Of a DNA stretch of 64,000 bases, positions 1 through 8,480 are shown piece after piece (within the stretch, counting starts at the first letter, position 1; each line of letters starts with the position of its first letter). Position numbers and translations under genes: made by a program. The notes beneath the pieces were generated by a model. That model was not told where the DNA came from and did no database searches. It saw nothing but the letters and a program-made list of their open reading frames with translations. The DNA comes from Flammeovirgaceae bacterium (GTDB lineage Bacteria; Bacteroidota; Bacteroidia; Cytophagales; Cyclobacteriaceae), in NCBI GenBank assembly GCA_016712035.1, contig JADJRT010000001.1, positions 806,001-870,000 on the forward strand, in the 5' to 3' direction.

Positions 1-87
1 GTAATTTAAAAGAAAGGCGAAAAAGAATAACTTTCGGGTCTATATCGTTGGCTTTAGTAACCGAAAGACTGGATCTAATAAAAAAGT

Positions 88-1206
88 ATGAAGAAAATAG
101 TTTCTCAACAGGTTCTGTACTACGCTTTAATTCTGGGAGCCGGCTCACTGGTTGGTGGGTGTGGCCTGCTTGGTGGTGGCAATAAGGGTGGTGATGCCCA
201 GGGCGAAGTGGTAGGCCAATCCACACTCGAAAGAAGAGAGGGTTGGTCGATGGTCATTCCTTATGGTATGGTGCCAATTCCAGCAGGTACTTTCCACATG
301 GGTCAGGCTGACGAAGATCCTGCATCTACCCAAATCAACTTCAACAAACAAATTACCATTGGTCCGCTTTTCATGGATGAAACGGAGATCACCCATGACG
401 AATACCTCCAATTCACAACCTTCTTTTTAGATCCCAACGGAGCTGAAGGCTTGACAAACTTTGACCAAATCGGTCAACAGGAGTTTATGGAGAGATACTA
501 TCCTGATACCACAGTGTGGATGAAAGATTTCGCTCATCATATGGGAGATCCCTTAGTTGATTATTACTGGCAGCACCCCGGTTATCAGGATTATCCTGTT
601 GTTGGGGTAAGTTGGGAAGGGGCTAACTTTTTCGGAAAATGGAGATCAGCATTCTTAAATGAATGGCGTCAGGTTAATGGCGGTCAGCCACCTATGCCAT
701 CCTTCCGTTTGCCGTCTGAAGCCGAGTGGGAATACGCAGCCCGTGGCGGACGCGATATGGCGAAATACCCTTGGGGTAATCCTTATATCCGTAACTCTAA
801 GGGATGTATGTTGGCAAACTTTAAGCCAGGCCGCGGTAACTTCTATGATGATGGCTTTGCCTACACGGCTCCAGTAGGAATTTATTTCCCTAATGATTAC
901 GGATTAGTAGATATGTCTGGGAATGTATCAGAATGGTGTCTTGACGATTTCAATCCGGCATCAGTTCCAACAGTATGGGATCTTAACCCACAATACATTG
1001 ACAAGAATGCTTACGATAGCGAAGGCAAATCGAAAGAAAGATATAATGCAAGAAAGGTTGTGCGTGGTGGATCGTGGAAGGATGTAGCCTATTATCTTGA
1101 AACAGGTACCAGAACGTATGAGTATAAAGACTCAACGAGAGCTTATATTGGCTTCCGTTGTGCAATGACCAACTTGGGCCGCTCATCCGGTGCAGAATTT
1201 CAATAA
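88..1206 (+). CDS. gldK: GldK gliding motility / type IX secretion lipoprotein
   Basis: Outer-membrane lipoprotein of the type IX secretion and gliding machinery; GldK forms a periplasmic ring with GldN under the outer membrane. The 372-residue product begins with a lipoprotein signal peptide whose lipobox LVGGC puts the acylated cysteine at residue 25. The rest is a formylglycine-generating-enzyme-like fold: a GTFHMG motif near residue 70, then FRLPSEAEWEYAARGG, GNVSEWCLDD and a final GFRC. It heads the order gldK-gldL-gldM-gldN, which fixes the assignment over its paralogue GldJ. Enzymatic activity is not expected for this branch of the family. The first 87 bases of the window contain no gene. 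Confidence 0.93.
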   Translation: MKKIVSQQVLYYALILGAGSLVGGCGLLGGGNKGGDAQGEVVGQSTLERREGWSMVIPYGMVPIPAGTFHMGQADEDPASTQINFNKQITIGPLFMDETEITHDEYLQFTTFFLDPNGAEGLTNFDQIGQQEFMERYYPDTTVWMKDFAHHMGDPLVDYYWQHPGYQDYPVVGVSWEGANFFGKWRSAFLNEWRQVNGGQPPMPSFRLPSEAEWEYAARGGRDMAKYPWGNPYIRNSKGCMLANFKPGRGNFYDDGFAYTAPVGIYFPNDYGLVDMSGNVSEWCLDDFNPASVPTVWDLNPQYIDKNAYDSEGKSKERYNARKVVRGGSWKDVAYYLETGTRTYEYKDSTRAYIGFRCAMTNLGRSSGAEFQ

Positions 1207-1262
1207 TTAAAAACTCTGGTTATATTTATAAAAAATCGGACTAAACTTAAATCTTAAGAACC

Positions 1263-2087
1263 ATGGCAAAGAAAAAAGGCGGATTTGTCTCGTTATTCTT
1301 CACAACCATCATGCCCAAAGTATACGGTATTGGTGCAGCAGTTGTAATTATCGGAGCACTTTTCAAAATCTTACACTTAGAAGGCGCAAACGCAATGTTG
1401 ATGATTGGATTGAGCGTGGAGGCGGGAATCTTCTTCCTTAGTGCATTTGAACCTAAGCATGACGAACCAGATTGGTCAAAAGTATATCCAGAGTTAGCTG
1501 AAGACTATGAAGGACCAGTAAATCAAACGGCTACTCGTATCAGCAACCGTCCTGCTGGTGGCGATTCTCCTCTATTAAAAATTGACGAGATGTTAAAGAC
1601 TGCTAAGGTTGACCAGAATTTATTGGATAACCTCGGTAAAGGTCTTACTAATCTGGCCACTTCGGCTTCTCAAATGAATAATTTATCCAATGCTGCTGTG
1701 GCAACTAATGAATATGCAAAAAATGTTCAGTCTGCTTCTTCGGCTTTGATGGAAATGAATAAGTCTTACGGTACTGCTATGAAGGCCGTTACCGCTATGG
1801 CCGATGCATCAAAGGACACTAGCGAATATCATTCACAGGTGCAGAAGGTTACTAAGAATTTGGCAGCCTTGAATACGATTTATGAAATGGAATTGAAAGA
1901 TGCAGACTCGCATGTGAAGAACATGAATAAATTTTATGAGAGTCTTACAGGCGCTATGCAGGGACTTTCTAAAGTGGGCGAAAATACGACCAAGTTTACT
2001 TCAGAATTGGGCAGTTTGACAGCTAATGTAACGGCTTTGAATAAAGTATATGGTGGCATGTTAACGGCTATGAAGGGAAGCAACTAG
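1263..2087 (+). CDS. gldL: GldL, inner-membrane motor protein of T9SS/gliding
   Basis: Inner-membrane protein that with GldM forms the proton-driven motor of gliding and type IX secretion. The 274-residue sequence shows two closely spaced hydrophobic helices (about residues 14-31 and 41-60), the second containing a buried glutamate (LSVEAG), the kind of charged membrane residue expected of a proton-conducting motor. A long Ala/Asn/Ser-rich, coiled-coil-like cytoplasmic tail follows. It lies 56 bp after gldK and 48 bp before gldM, in the conserved order. The start is the ATG of MAKKKGGF. Confidence 0.93.
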   Translation: MAKKKGGFVSLFFTTIMPKVYGIGAAVVIIGALFKILHLEGANAMLMIGLSVEAGIFFLSAFEPKHDEPDWSKVYPELAEDYEGPVNQTATRISNRPAGGDSPLLKIDEMLKTAKVDQNLLDNLGKGLTNLATSASQMNNLSNAAVATNEYAKNVQSASSALMEMNKSYGTAMKAVTAMADASKDTSEYHSQVQKVTKNLAALNTIYEMELKDADSHVKNMNKFYESLTGAMQGLSKVGENTTKFTSELGSLTANVTALNKVYGGMLTAMKGSN

Positions 2088-2135
2088 GTAATTGGTTTTT
2101 GTTAATAATAATTTTTAACCCAAAAATAAAAAACC

Positions 2136-3713
2136 ATGGCAGGCGGTAAGGAAACACCCAGGCAAAAGATGATTGGTATGATGTACCTGGTGCTCACTGC
2201 GCTACTAGCGCTTAACGTAAGCAACGCGGTATTGGAAAAATTTGCCATCATTGACGATACACTTGTCAAAATGATTGAAGAGGATGACAAAACCAATGAA
2301 CGGAAGTTGGCTGGAATTCTGGGATCTTCAAGTCAGGATGAAAAAGTTATAGCAGCTAAAAAGAAAGCGGAGGAGGTTCGAAAATTATCAAAAGCGACTG
2401 TTGCTTATTTAGATGAGTTGAAGTCGAAAATGAAAAAAGAACCGGATGGGGCTGCCATAGAAGGTGAAGAATTGGTTACCAATACTAACCGTGCGGAAGA
2501 GTTGATGTTAGATGGCCAAAAACCTGAAGAGGGAATTCAATTTGAAAAGACTATCACGAGTTATGTTAATGATCTGAATAAGATCATGGGATTAAAAACT
2601 CCTTTTCCTAAATTGACAAGAAAGGCTGAAGATTTCGATGAGTTTAAAAACAATACCAATCAACTAGACAAAACATTTCTTCAGTTCACTTTTGAGGGTA
2701 CTCCAACCATGGCTGCTATTGCCACAGTAAGTCAATTGCAGACAGAGGTTATGGAATATGAGGCAGTTGCTTTAGACTCGCTCTTCGCCATTGCCGAAGG
2801 CGTTCAGATAAAATTCGATAATGTTGTACCCATGGTACGTGCTGAGACTAATACCCTTGTTGCCGGTCAGGAGTACAATGCTGATCTATTTATAGCTGCC
2901 GCTTCGGATGTTCCGGCAGAAATGTTTTTCAACGACAAGCCGTTAGTAGTTGCTAAAGATGCAGCTACCGGAATCAACATGGGCAAAATCAAATTCAGAA
3001 CCTCAGGAGGAGCCTATGATAAAAATGGGCTTGCGGATGCCTCATACCATGTAAAGATTAATATTAAGGGTAAGCCTTATGAAGAAGTGATTCGTTACAA
3101 AGTAGCCAAACCAGTAGCGAAGTTCGAATCAGAAAGTGCCAGTACGTTATATTTAGAATGTGGTAATGAAATGACCGTGAGCGTACAAGGCTTGGCTGAG
3201 TCATCAGGCATCTCATTAAGCGTGTCGGGCGATCAGGGGAAAGTTATACAACAAGGTCCAGGTAAGTTCGTTTTGATTCCAAAGCGTCCGCAAATGGATG
3301 TTCGGGTATCAGTTAATGGTTCTCAAATTGAGGTTAAGCAATTTAAAGCAAAACAAGTTCCTAGCCCTGTTGCTAAATTACAAGTAGGTAATGGTGAGTA
3401 TGATGTAAAAAGAGGTATTCCTCCTGGAACTTCTATTGTGCGCTTAGTTCCAGACATTACAGATGATACATTCAAACGTCAGAATGCCAAAGATGCAGCC
3501 TACCGGGTTACACAAATGACACTACAAATTACAGGCAAAACCCCTATTACATTAACCTCTGGTACCATCGAATTAAATAAATATGGATTAAGACCTGGAG
3601 ATAGTTTTTCAGTTTTCAATGTACAGGTTGTTCGCTCCACCTGGGATCCTGGCGATGCGGATAATAAGCCTGTAAATGCTAAACTGGAAGGTGTTTTCGT
3701 TATGGGTAAATAA
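2136..3713 (+). CDS. gldM: GldM, motor shaft protein of T9SS/gliding
   Basis: Partner of GldL. One N-terminal membrane helix (about residues 14-32, MYLVLTALLALNVSNAVLEKF) anchors a long periplasmic shaft that reaches the GldK/GldN ring. The 525-residue length and the opening MAGGKETPRQKMIGMMYLVL are typical of the family. The periplasmic part is predicted from its pattern to be helical first and then beta-rich Ig-like domains. Only 9 bp separate it from gldN, which supports co-transcription. Confidence 0.93.
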   Translation: MAGGKETPRQKMIGMMYLVLTALLALNVSNAVLEKFAIIDDTLVKMIEEDDKTNERKLAGILGSSSQDEKVIAAKKKAEEVRKLSKATVAYLDELKSKMKKEPDGAAIEGEELVTNTNRAEELMLDGQKPEEGIQFEKTITSYVNDLNKIMGLKTPFPKLTRKAEDFDEFKNNTNQLDKTFLQFTFEGTPTMAAIATVSQLQTEVMEYEAVALDSLFAIAEGVQIKFDNVVPMVRAETNTLVAGQEYNADLFIAAASDVPAEMFFNDKPLVVAKDAATGINMGKIKFRTSGGAYDKNGLADASYHVKINIKGKPYEEVIRYKVAKPVAKFESESASTLYLECGNEMTVSVQGLAESSGISLSVSGDQGKVIQQGPGKFVLIPKRPQMDVRVSVNGSQIEVKQFKAKQVPSPVAKLQVGNGEYDVKRGIPPGTSIVRLVPDITDDTFKRQNAKDAAYRVTQMTLQITGKTPITLTSGTIELNKYGLRPGDSFSVFNVQVVRSTWDPGDADNKPVNAKLEGVFVMGK

Positions 3714-3722
3714 TAAACAAAA

Positions 3723-4619
3723 ATGAAATTAGTAAGCATTGCTCTTTTGTCTTTTGGTTTGGTTGGTGTTGCATTAGCTCAGCAGGATACGGTATATAAT
3801 CCGAATTCTACGGAGCGAATTCCTTACTATGAGCAGCTCTATCGCTTTAGAGTGGAAAGAATTGTTGATTTAAAGGAGAAACAAAATGCCGGATTTAAAT
3901 CGGCTCAATCCGATTTAGCGGCATTCTTGCTCAGGAGTATCCAGAATGGTACACTGACAGCATATGATGATTCTGTTAAGAATGTTAAAACTGCTGCCGA
4001 GATTCTGGTAAGCAATCAGGCAATTGATGAACCCTCGTATGATGCAAAGAAATCGTATTTCTCGAGTGAAACAGCCAGCTACAATGGGAAAAACTATCAG
4101 TCTACCCGTAATGACAATGTTGGTAACCTACCTACTGACAATCAATGGTGGGAGCTATCGGCTAGCCAAACAGAATACTTCACTAAAGATCAAATAGTAG
4201 CTATTACCATAATTGAAGATGTAATTTTCGATAAGCGGAGATCGCGTTTGTATTATGATATTCAATCAATTGGTTTGCAAGCTCAAAAGTCTGGTGATAC
4301 GAACATTAACCCAATTGCATTCGTTCAATACAAAGACTTTTACAACCTGGTAGAGAAAACATCTCACAGTAAAGATTGGAAGGAGCGCGAGAAGGTGCTT
4401 TGGAGAAACCGGTATAACCCGGCCGAAAACAGAACATTTACCGATGCTTTTAAATTGAGATTATTTCATGGTGTAATAGAAAAGGTTGAAAATCCGGATA
4501 ACCGAACAATTCGTCAGATTTACGAATCGAATGGTCGTAGTTATGGGGAATCAGTATTTGCCCGCTGGGAAGAGGAGATGCGAATGATGGAGAAAGAGCA
4601 TAATCTTTGGGAATACTAG
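3723..4619 (+). CDS. gldN: GldN, periplasmic ring protein of T9SS/gliding
   Basis: Last gene of the gldKLMN operon. The 298-residue product has a Sec signal peptide ending in VALA-Q near residue 19, and the body matches the GldN family in its YNPNSTERIPYYEQLYRFRVER opening region (read in two parts) and its charged C terminus. GldN associates with GldK in the periplasmic ring complex. A canonical rho-independent hairpin lies 20 bp after the stop and closes the operon. Confidence 0.9.
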   Translation: MKLVSIALLSFGLVGVALAQQDTVYNPNSTERIPYYEQLYRFRVERIVDLKEKQNAGFKSAQSDLAAFLLRSIQNGTLTAYDDSVKNVKTAAEILVSNQAIDEPSYDAKKSYFSSETASYNGKNYQSTRNDNVGNLPTDNQWWELSASQTEYFTKDQIVAITIIEDVIFDKRRSRLYYDIQSIGLQAQKSGDTNINPIAFVQYKDFYNLVEKTSHSKDWKEREKVLWRNRYNPAENRTFTDAFKLRLFHGVIEKVENPDNRTIRQIYESNGRSYGESVFARWEEEMRMMEKEHNLWEY

Positions 4620-4638
4620 GAAAATTAAAATATCAAGA

Positions 4639-4660
4639 AGCCCCGTTAAGGGGCTTTTTT
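4639..4660 (+). terminator. Rho-independent terminator of the gldKLMN operon
   Basis: The stem AGCCCC / GGGGCT closes a five-base loop and is followed directly by six T. It lies 20 bp past the gldN stop. It also argues that the downstream acetyltransferase starts after this hairpin and not inside gldN. Confidence 0.85.
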
Positions 4661-4678
4661 ATTGTTCAACAACGTCAA

Positions 4679-5149
4679 ATGATTAGAGAAGGAAAATGGG
4701 AAGACCTCCCAAGAGTTTTGGAGCTTATCAAGGAGTTAGCGGAGTATGAACACGCTCCAAATGAGGTTACCAACACCGTGGCGATGATGGAAAAAGATGG
4801 CTTTGGGCCTAATCCTATCTATGTTTTTTTTGTGGCAGAAGAGTCAGATACCCTTGTTGGCCTGGCCCTGTACTATTATCGTTACTCAACCTGGAAAGGG
4901 AAGCGCCTTTACCTTGAAGATATTATTGTAACGGAAACCTTTCGGGGTAAGGGCATTGGCAAGCAATTGTTTGAAGTTGTTTTGAAGAAGACGGTTTCTG
5001 AAAGATGCACGGGAATGATGTGGCAAGTGTTGGACTGGAATAAGCCCGCGATCGATTTTTATAAAAAGTATAATGCCAATCTGGATTCCGAATGGATAAA
5101 CTGCAATCTGGAATCAGCTCAAATTAAAGAGGTTTTAAGATTGGAGTAG
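4679..5149 (+). CDS. GNAT-family N-acetyltransferase
   Basis: Acetyl-CoA-dependent N-acetyltransferase of the diamine/spermidine acetyltransferase-like branch; the acceptor is not known. The 156-residue form starts at the ATG of MIREGKWEDL. An in-frame upstream ATG at 4607 would overlap gldN and run through its terminator, so it was rejected. The acetyl-CoA pyrophosphate loop is visible as RGKGIG around residue 98, preceded by the beta-4 strand YLEDIIV, and WQVLDWNKPAIDFYKKY is the usual C-terminal GNAT signature. It converges on a minus-strand gene 4 bp away. Confidence 0.85.
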   Translation: MIREGKWEDLPRVLELIKELAEYEHAPNEVTNTVAMMEKDGFGPNPIYVFFVAEESDTLVGLALYYYRYSTWKGKRLYLEDIIVTETFRGKGIGKQLFEVVLKKTVSERCTGMMWQVLDWNKPAIDFYKKYNANLDSEWINCNLESAQIKEVLRLE

Positions 5150-5153
5150 TTGC

Positions 5154-5456
5154 TTAGATTTCATCAAGTAACGTATTGAAGGCAACATGTTGATCTTTAA
5201 AACGAGCCCGGTGCACTTCTACTAAAGCCGGTGCAAATTCATTGAGGTAGCGTAGCACATCTTCAATGCTATTTGAGAAACACTGAATGCTATACGACAC
5301 GGAAGTTTCGTCATCATGAGTTAGTACTTTATACATTTTGTAACCTGAAAACATACCTGTTTTAAGAATAGCGGGAAGGTAATTTTCCTTCATCCAGGTG
5401 ATCCAATCATTCTCAATGTTTTTATCGATTCCAATTGTAATGTTGTAAAGCAGCAT
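5154..5456 (-). CDS. DUF4286 family protein
   Basis: Small 100-residue protein of the DUF4286 family, a presumed dimeric alpha-beta barrel of unknown function. The opening MLLYNITIGIDKNIENDW and the central MFSGYKMYKVL are characteristic. The start was chosen at the second in-frame methionine because the longer form would overlap the upstream dehydrogenase gene. It follows that gene by 10 bp on the same strand, so the two are probably co-transcribed. Confidence 0.75.
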   Translation of the reverse strand: MLLYNITIGIDKNIENDWITWMKENYLPAILKTGMFSGYKMYKVLTHDDETSVSYSIQCFSNSIEDVLRYLNEFAPALVEVHRARFKDQHVAFNTLLDEI

Positions 5457-5466
5457 AGTAATTAAA

Positions 5467-6681
5467 TTATTTTTCGGAAACATACTCTTGCAGATACTTG
5501 AACTCTTTGGTTAATGTTCCCTCCATACATACCGTGCCTCGTTTTATTACCCCACCCGTGTCTTTCGTTAGTAATGGTTTTAAAATCCGATCAATTAAGT
5601 CTCTTCCGAATTCTTCAGAAGCGCTTCTGGGTAACTCGCAAGGGAGATTATCCACAGCCATAGAAGTAACATAATTTTCACTGCTAAAGGGTGGTAATAC
5701 TTCATCCGTAATCGGATTATAATCATAAATAGGATCTGGAATCGTGCTTGCGCGTTTCGTGCTGGGGATAGATCCATTTATATCACACGTGATATCCGCT
5801 ATAACTTTTAATTTAAATTCAGGATCAAGCATATCTTCCCGAGTAAATAAAACAGGTGCTGCCGGATTCCAGTACGCTCCCCCTAATAATATTTGAGCTA
5901 CTTGAGTATAGCGCGTAAAAAATGAAGAATATTTCTCCGGACTTTTATGAAACTCTTCTCTATTAAAATGACCACCACTTTTTCGTTCATGATAATCAGA
6001 GCTGCTTAATTGCGAATAAACGGGCTCATCATACACTTTGTGTAAAAAATCGGTTGGACTTACTTTGCGGATGCCGGCTGTATCAAGTGTCTCCATGGCT
6101 CCTTTTCCTACCCGTCCGGCCCCTGTTAGAATAATCTTAATTGGAGGCAGGCTGACTTTACGTAATTCGAGCTTTAAATCATTTACATCAAAGCAATCGT
6201 AGGCTCTTCGCAAAGTATAAAGACTATAACGCTTGCCATAGGTTAATAAACCATTGTAAGCCCCTACAATTCCCGCGTATCTTCCAAAAGCAACAAGGCG
6301 ATTACCTAGCGTGTCTTTTAATCCTTCGTAATCAATCAGACGAATATTCCTTTCAAGAATAGTTTGAAGTAATTTTCTATTGTAAGATTGTTTTTTGATG
6401 GTGTGGGAAAAGAATAAATAAGTCTTATTAGGGATAAGCTGATCAATAGGTACTTCTTTTATGCCCATTAAAATGTCGCAATCACTAACATCTTCCACGA
6501 TTTCAATATCAAGCGCCTGGTACTCTTCATTAGAAAAGCATCTGCTTGCACTCGTCTGACACACTAGGTTGACATTTGGATAACGCTGTTTAATTTCTTC
6601 TGCCTGGGCAGGACTAAAGGGCACACGTTTGTCTGGGGGCACCTTACCTTCATGAATTAATCCTAATTTAAGCGTATACAT
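5467..6681 (-). CDS. NAD-dependent saccharopine/alanine dehydrogenase-like protein
   Basis: Member of the alanine dehydrogenase / lysine-forming saccharopine dehydrogenase superfamily. The 404-residue protein begins with the AlaDh/PNT N-terminal domain (GLIHEGKVPPDKRVPFSP, containing the substrate-contacting Arg/Lys region), and a Rossmann NAD-binding segment follows around residue 185 (ILTGAGRVGKGA). Bacteroidota carry this gene widely, commonly labelled saccharopine dehydrogenase. Its true substrate cannot be fixed from sequence. The DUF4286 gene lies just downstream. Confidence 0.75.
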   Translation of the reverse strand: MYTLKLGLIHEGKVPPDKRVPFSPAQAEEIKQRYPNVNLVCQTSASRCFSNEEYQALDIEIVEDVSDCDILMGIKEVPIDQLIPNKTYLFFSHTIKKQSYNRKLLQTILERNIRLIDYEGLKDTLGNRLVAFGRYAGIVGAYNGLLTYGKRYSLYTLRRAYDCFDVNDLKLELRKVSLPPIKIILTGAGRVGKGAMETLDTAGIRKVSPTDFLHKVYDEPVYSQLSSSDYHERKSGGHFNREEFHKSPEKYSSFFTRYTQVAQILLGGAYWNPAAPVLFTREDMLDPEFKLKVIADITCDINGSIPSTKRASTIPDPIYDYNPITDEVLPPFSSENYVTSMAVDNLPCELPRSASEEFGRDLIDRILKPLLTKDTGGVIKRGTVCMEGTLTKEFKYLQEYVSEK

Positions 6682-6774
6682 TCAGTCATGTGTTTAAGCT
6701 TCTAAGATAAACAGGTTTTGCCTTTTATTCTTTGATCGAACCATTTTTCAGTGTAGTACGCTTAACTTTAGGAC

Positions 6775-7356
6775 ATGAAGGACTATGTATGGTTAGTGCT
6801 TGCATGGGGCACCTATTTTTTTGTGCACAGCATTTTGGCAGCTAATTCAGTAAAGAATTTTTTTAAAGAATTATTGGGAAGGGGCTTTCGTTTATATAGA
6901 ATATTTTACTCTATAATTGCTACGATCGGCTTATTGGCTTTACTATTATTTAACGCTACTCTACCGAGCAATTTACTTTTACCATCGAGTGGTATGATTC
7001 GGTATTTAAGTTTAATGTTGGCTACTTTTGGGGTAGTTGTAATCAGTCAAACATTTAGAGAACATAGTGCCTTGGGATTTCTGGGTCTGAAGGCGGAATC
7101 GAAAAAATTCATCCGATCCGGAATCCTAAATAGGGTACGCCACCCTATATATAGTGGAACTATACTTATTGTTATAAGCTTTTTCCTTTTTAATCCAACC
7201 CTAACTACGTTGATAACCACGTTTTGTATTTTGAGTTATTTACCCATTGGTATTTATCTCGAAGAGAAAAAACTGCTTCTGGAGTTCGGAGATTCATATG
7301 CCCAATATCAAAGCGAAGTACCGGCCCTTATACCAGACTTTCGAAAAAGAGTTTAG
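6775..7356 (+). CDS. Isoprenylcysteine/phospholipid methyltransferase-like membrane protein
   Basis: Integral membrane protein of 193 residues with about five hydrophobic helices. The C-terminal third carries the signature of the isoprenylcysteine carboxyl methyltransferase / PEMT superfamily: RHPIYSG near residue 121 and a downstream paired glutamate (LEEKKLL) that bind S-adenosylmethionine at the membrane face. The substrate is unknown; NnrU-like proteins are the nearest alternative. It ends in a 4-bp convergent overlap with the next gene. Confidence 0.7.
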   Translation: MKDYVWLVLAWGTYFFVHSILAANSVKNFFKELLGRGFRLYRIFYSIIATIGLLALLLFNATLPSNLLLPSSGMIRYLSLMLATFGVVVISQTFREHSALGFLGLKAESKKFIRSGILNRVRHPIYSGTILIVISFFLFNPTLTTLITTFCILSYLPIGIYLEEKKLLLEFGDSYAQYQSEVPALIPDFRKRV

Positions 7357-8126
7357 CGTTCGAGCAGACCTCCAAGCAAGGAACTGGATTCTTTTCGAGA
7401 GTTTCTGCCATAAGGAGCTAAAGCTTGAACTAATTTACGAATAGGCATAGATTGAAGCCATACTTTGCCGCTTCCTCGTAGTGTTGCTAAAAAAATTCCC
7501 TCGCCCCCAAAAACCATTGACTTTAGACTGCCTGTGGTTTCTACATCAAAATCAATATTAGATTCGAAAGCAACAACGCAACCAGTATCTACCCGAAGCG
7601 TTTCATTTCTGAGCGTGCGTTCTATTACTGTTCCACCGGCATGTACAAACGCTTTACCATCACCCTGCAATTTTTGAAGTATAAATCCTTCGCCACCTAC
7701 AAGGCCGCTGCCAATTTTACGGTTAAATACAATGGATAGTTTGGTGCCAAAGGCAGCACATAAAAAGCCATCTTTCTGAACGATCAACTCATGCTGTGGA
7801 CTTGTAGCTAGATCTACAGGAATAATTGTGCCTGGATAAGGGGCTGATAAGCCTACTTTGGATTTTCTGTTGCCGCGATTAGTGAAATGGGTCATGAAGA
7901 GAGATTCTCCAGTCAGCAGTCGGCTTCCAGCCGAAAGCAATTTATCGAACATGCCTTGATTAGGATTGGATCCATCACCCATTTTTGTTTCAAACTGAAT
8001 TCCGTCCTCCATAAAAAGCATCGCTCCTGCTTCCGCGATCACGGTTTCCATAGGATCTAATTCAACTTCTACAATTTGAATGCTCTCACCTTTTATCTGG
8101 TAGTCAATAACATGTGAATTAGCCAT
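7353..8126 (-). CDS. TIGR00266 / AIM24 family protein
   Basis: 257-residue protein of the AIM24/TIGR00266 family, a beta-sandwich, tryptophan-RNA-attenuator-like fold of unknown biochemical role. Visible family features are the glycine-rich beta repeats such as FLATLRGSGKVWLQSMP near the C terminus and the AEAGAMLFME segment near residue 31. No catalytic motif is apparent. Upstream lie about 115 bp without a gene. Confidence 0.8.
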   Translation of the reverse strand: MANSHVIDYQIKGESIQIVEVELDPMETVIAEAGAMLFMEDGIQFETKMGDGSNPNQGMFDKLLSAGSRLLTGESLFMTHFTNRGNRKSKVGLSAPYPGTIIPVDLATSPQHELIVQKDGFLCAAFGTKLSIVFNRKIGSGLVGGEGFILQKLQGDGKAFVHAGGTVIERTLRNETLRVDTGCVVAFESNIDFDVETTGSLKSMVFGGEGIFLATLRGSGKVWLQSMPIRKLVQALAPYGRNSRKESSSLLGGLLER

Positions 8127-8243
8127 GCATAATTTTATTTAATAATCTAAGAACGGATTTTTAACCACGAGGTTTCCTTTTTTAGCGAACACATTTGAGT
8201 ATTCAGAATATTATTGATTAATAATTTCATTAGAGAGACTGAG

Positions 8244-8471
8244 TTATTTTTTTTTCTTCTTTGCTTTCTTCTCCTTTTTTATCTCTTCGTAGTCATCGCG
8301 TTCCGCCAGTTTTTTGTCGTCTACATTCTTGTCTAAGAATTCGTTCAGCTTTTCTATGGCAAGATTTGATTTTAGTTCGCCAAACTGGTCAATTGATATT
8401 TCAAAACCACTCAGATCCCTATGCACTCGGGGTTTGCCCTGCTTTTTGCTTGGTTTGTCATTCTTAGCCAT
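8244..8471 (-). CDS. Small lysine-rich protein of unknown function
   Basis: 75-residue, highly charged protein that starts MAKNDKPSKK and ends in an almost pure lysine tail. The middle (FEISIDQFGELKSNLAIEKLNEFL) reads as a short amphipathic helix. It lies 9 bp after gltX on the same strand, so it is probably translated from the same mRNA. Small basic proteins of this type sit after gltX or similar genes in other Bacteroidota; I do not recognise a named family. The lysine tail suggests RNA or ribosome contact, but that is inference. Confidence 0.6.
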   Translation of the reverse strand: MAKNDKPSKKQGKPRVHRDLSGFEISIDQFGELKSNLAIEKLNEFLDKNVDDKKLAERDDYEEIKKEKKAKKKKK

Positions 8472-8480
8472 AGATCAAGG

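Noticed and set aside
145..411. Minus-strand ORF inside gldK
   Set aside because: Shadow of the plus-strand gldK gene, without a promoter or family match; the same holds for most minus-strand frames inside confident genes.
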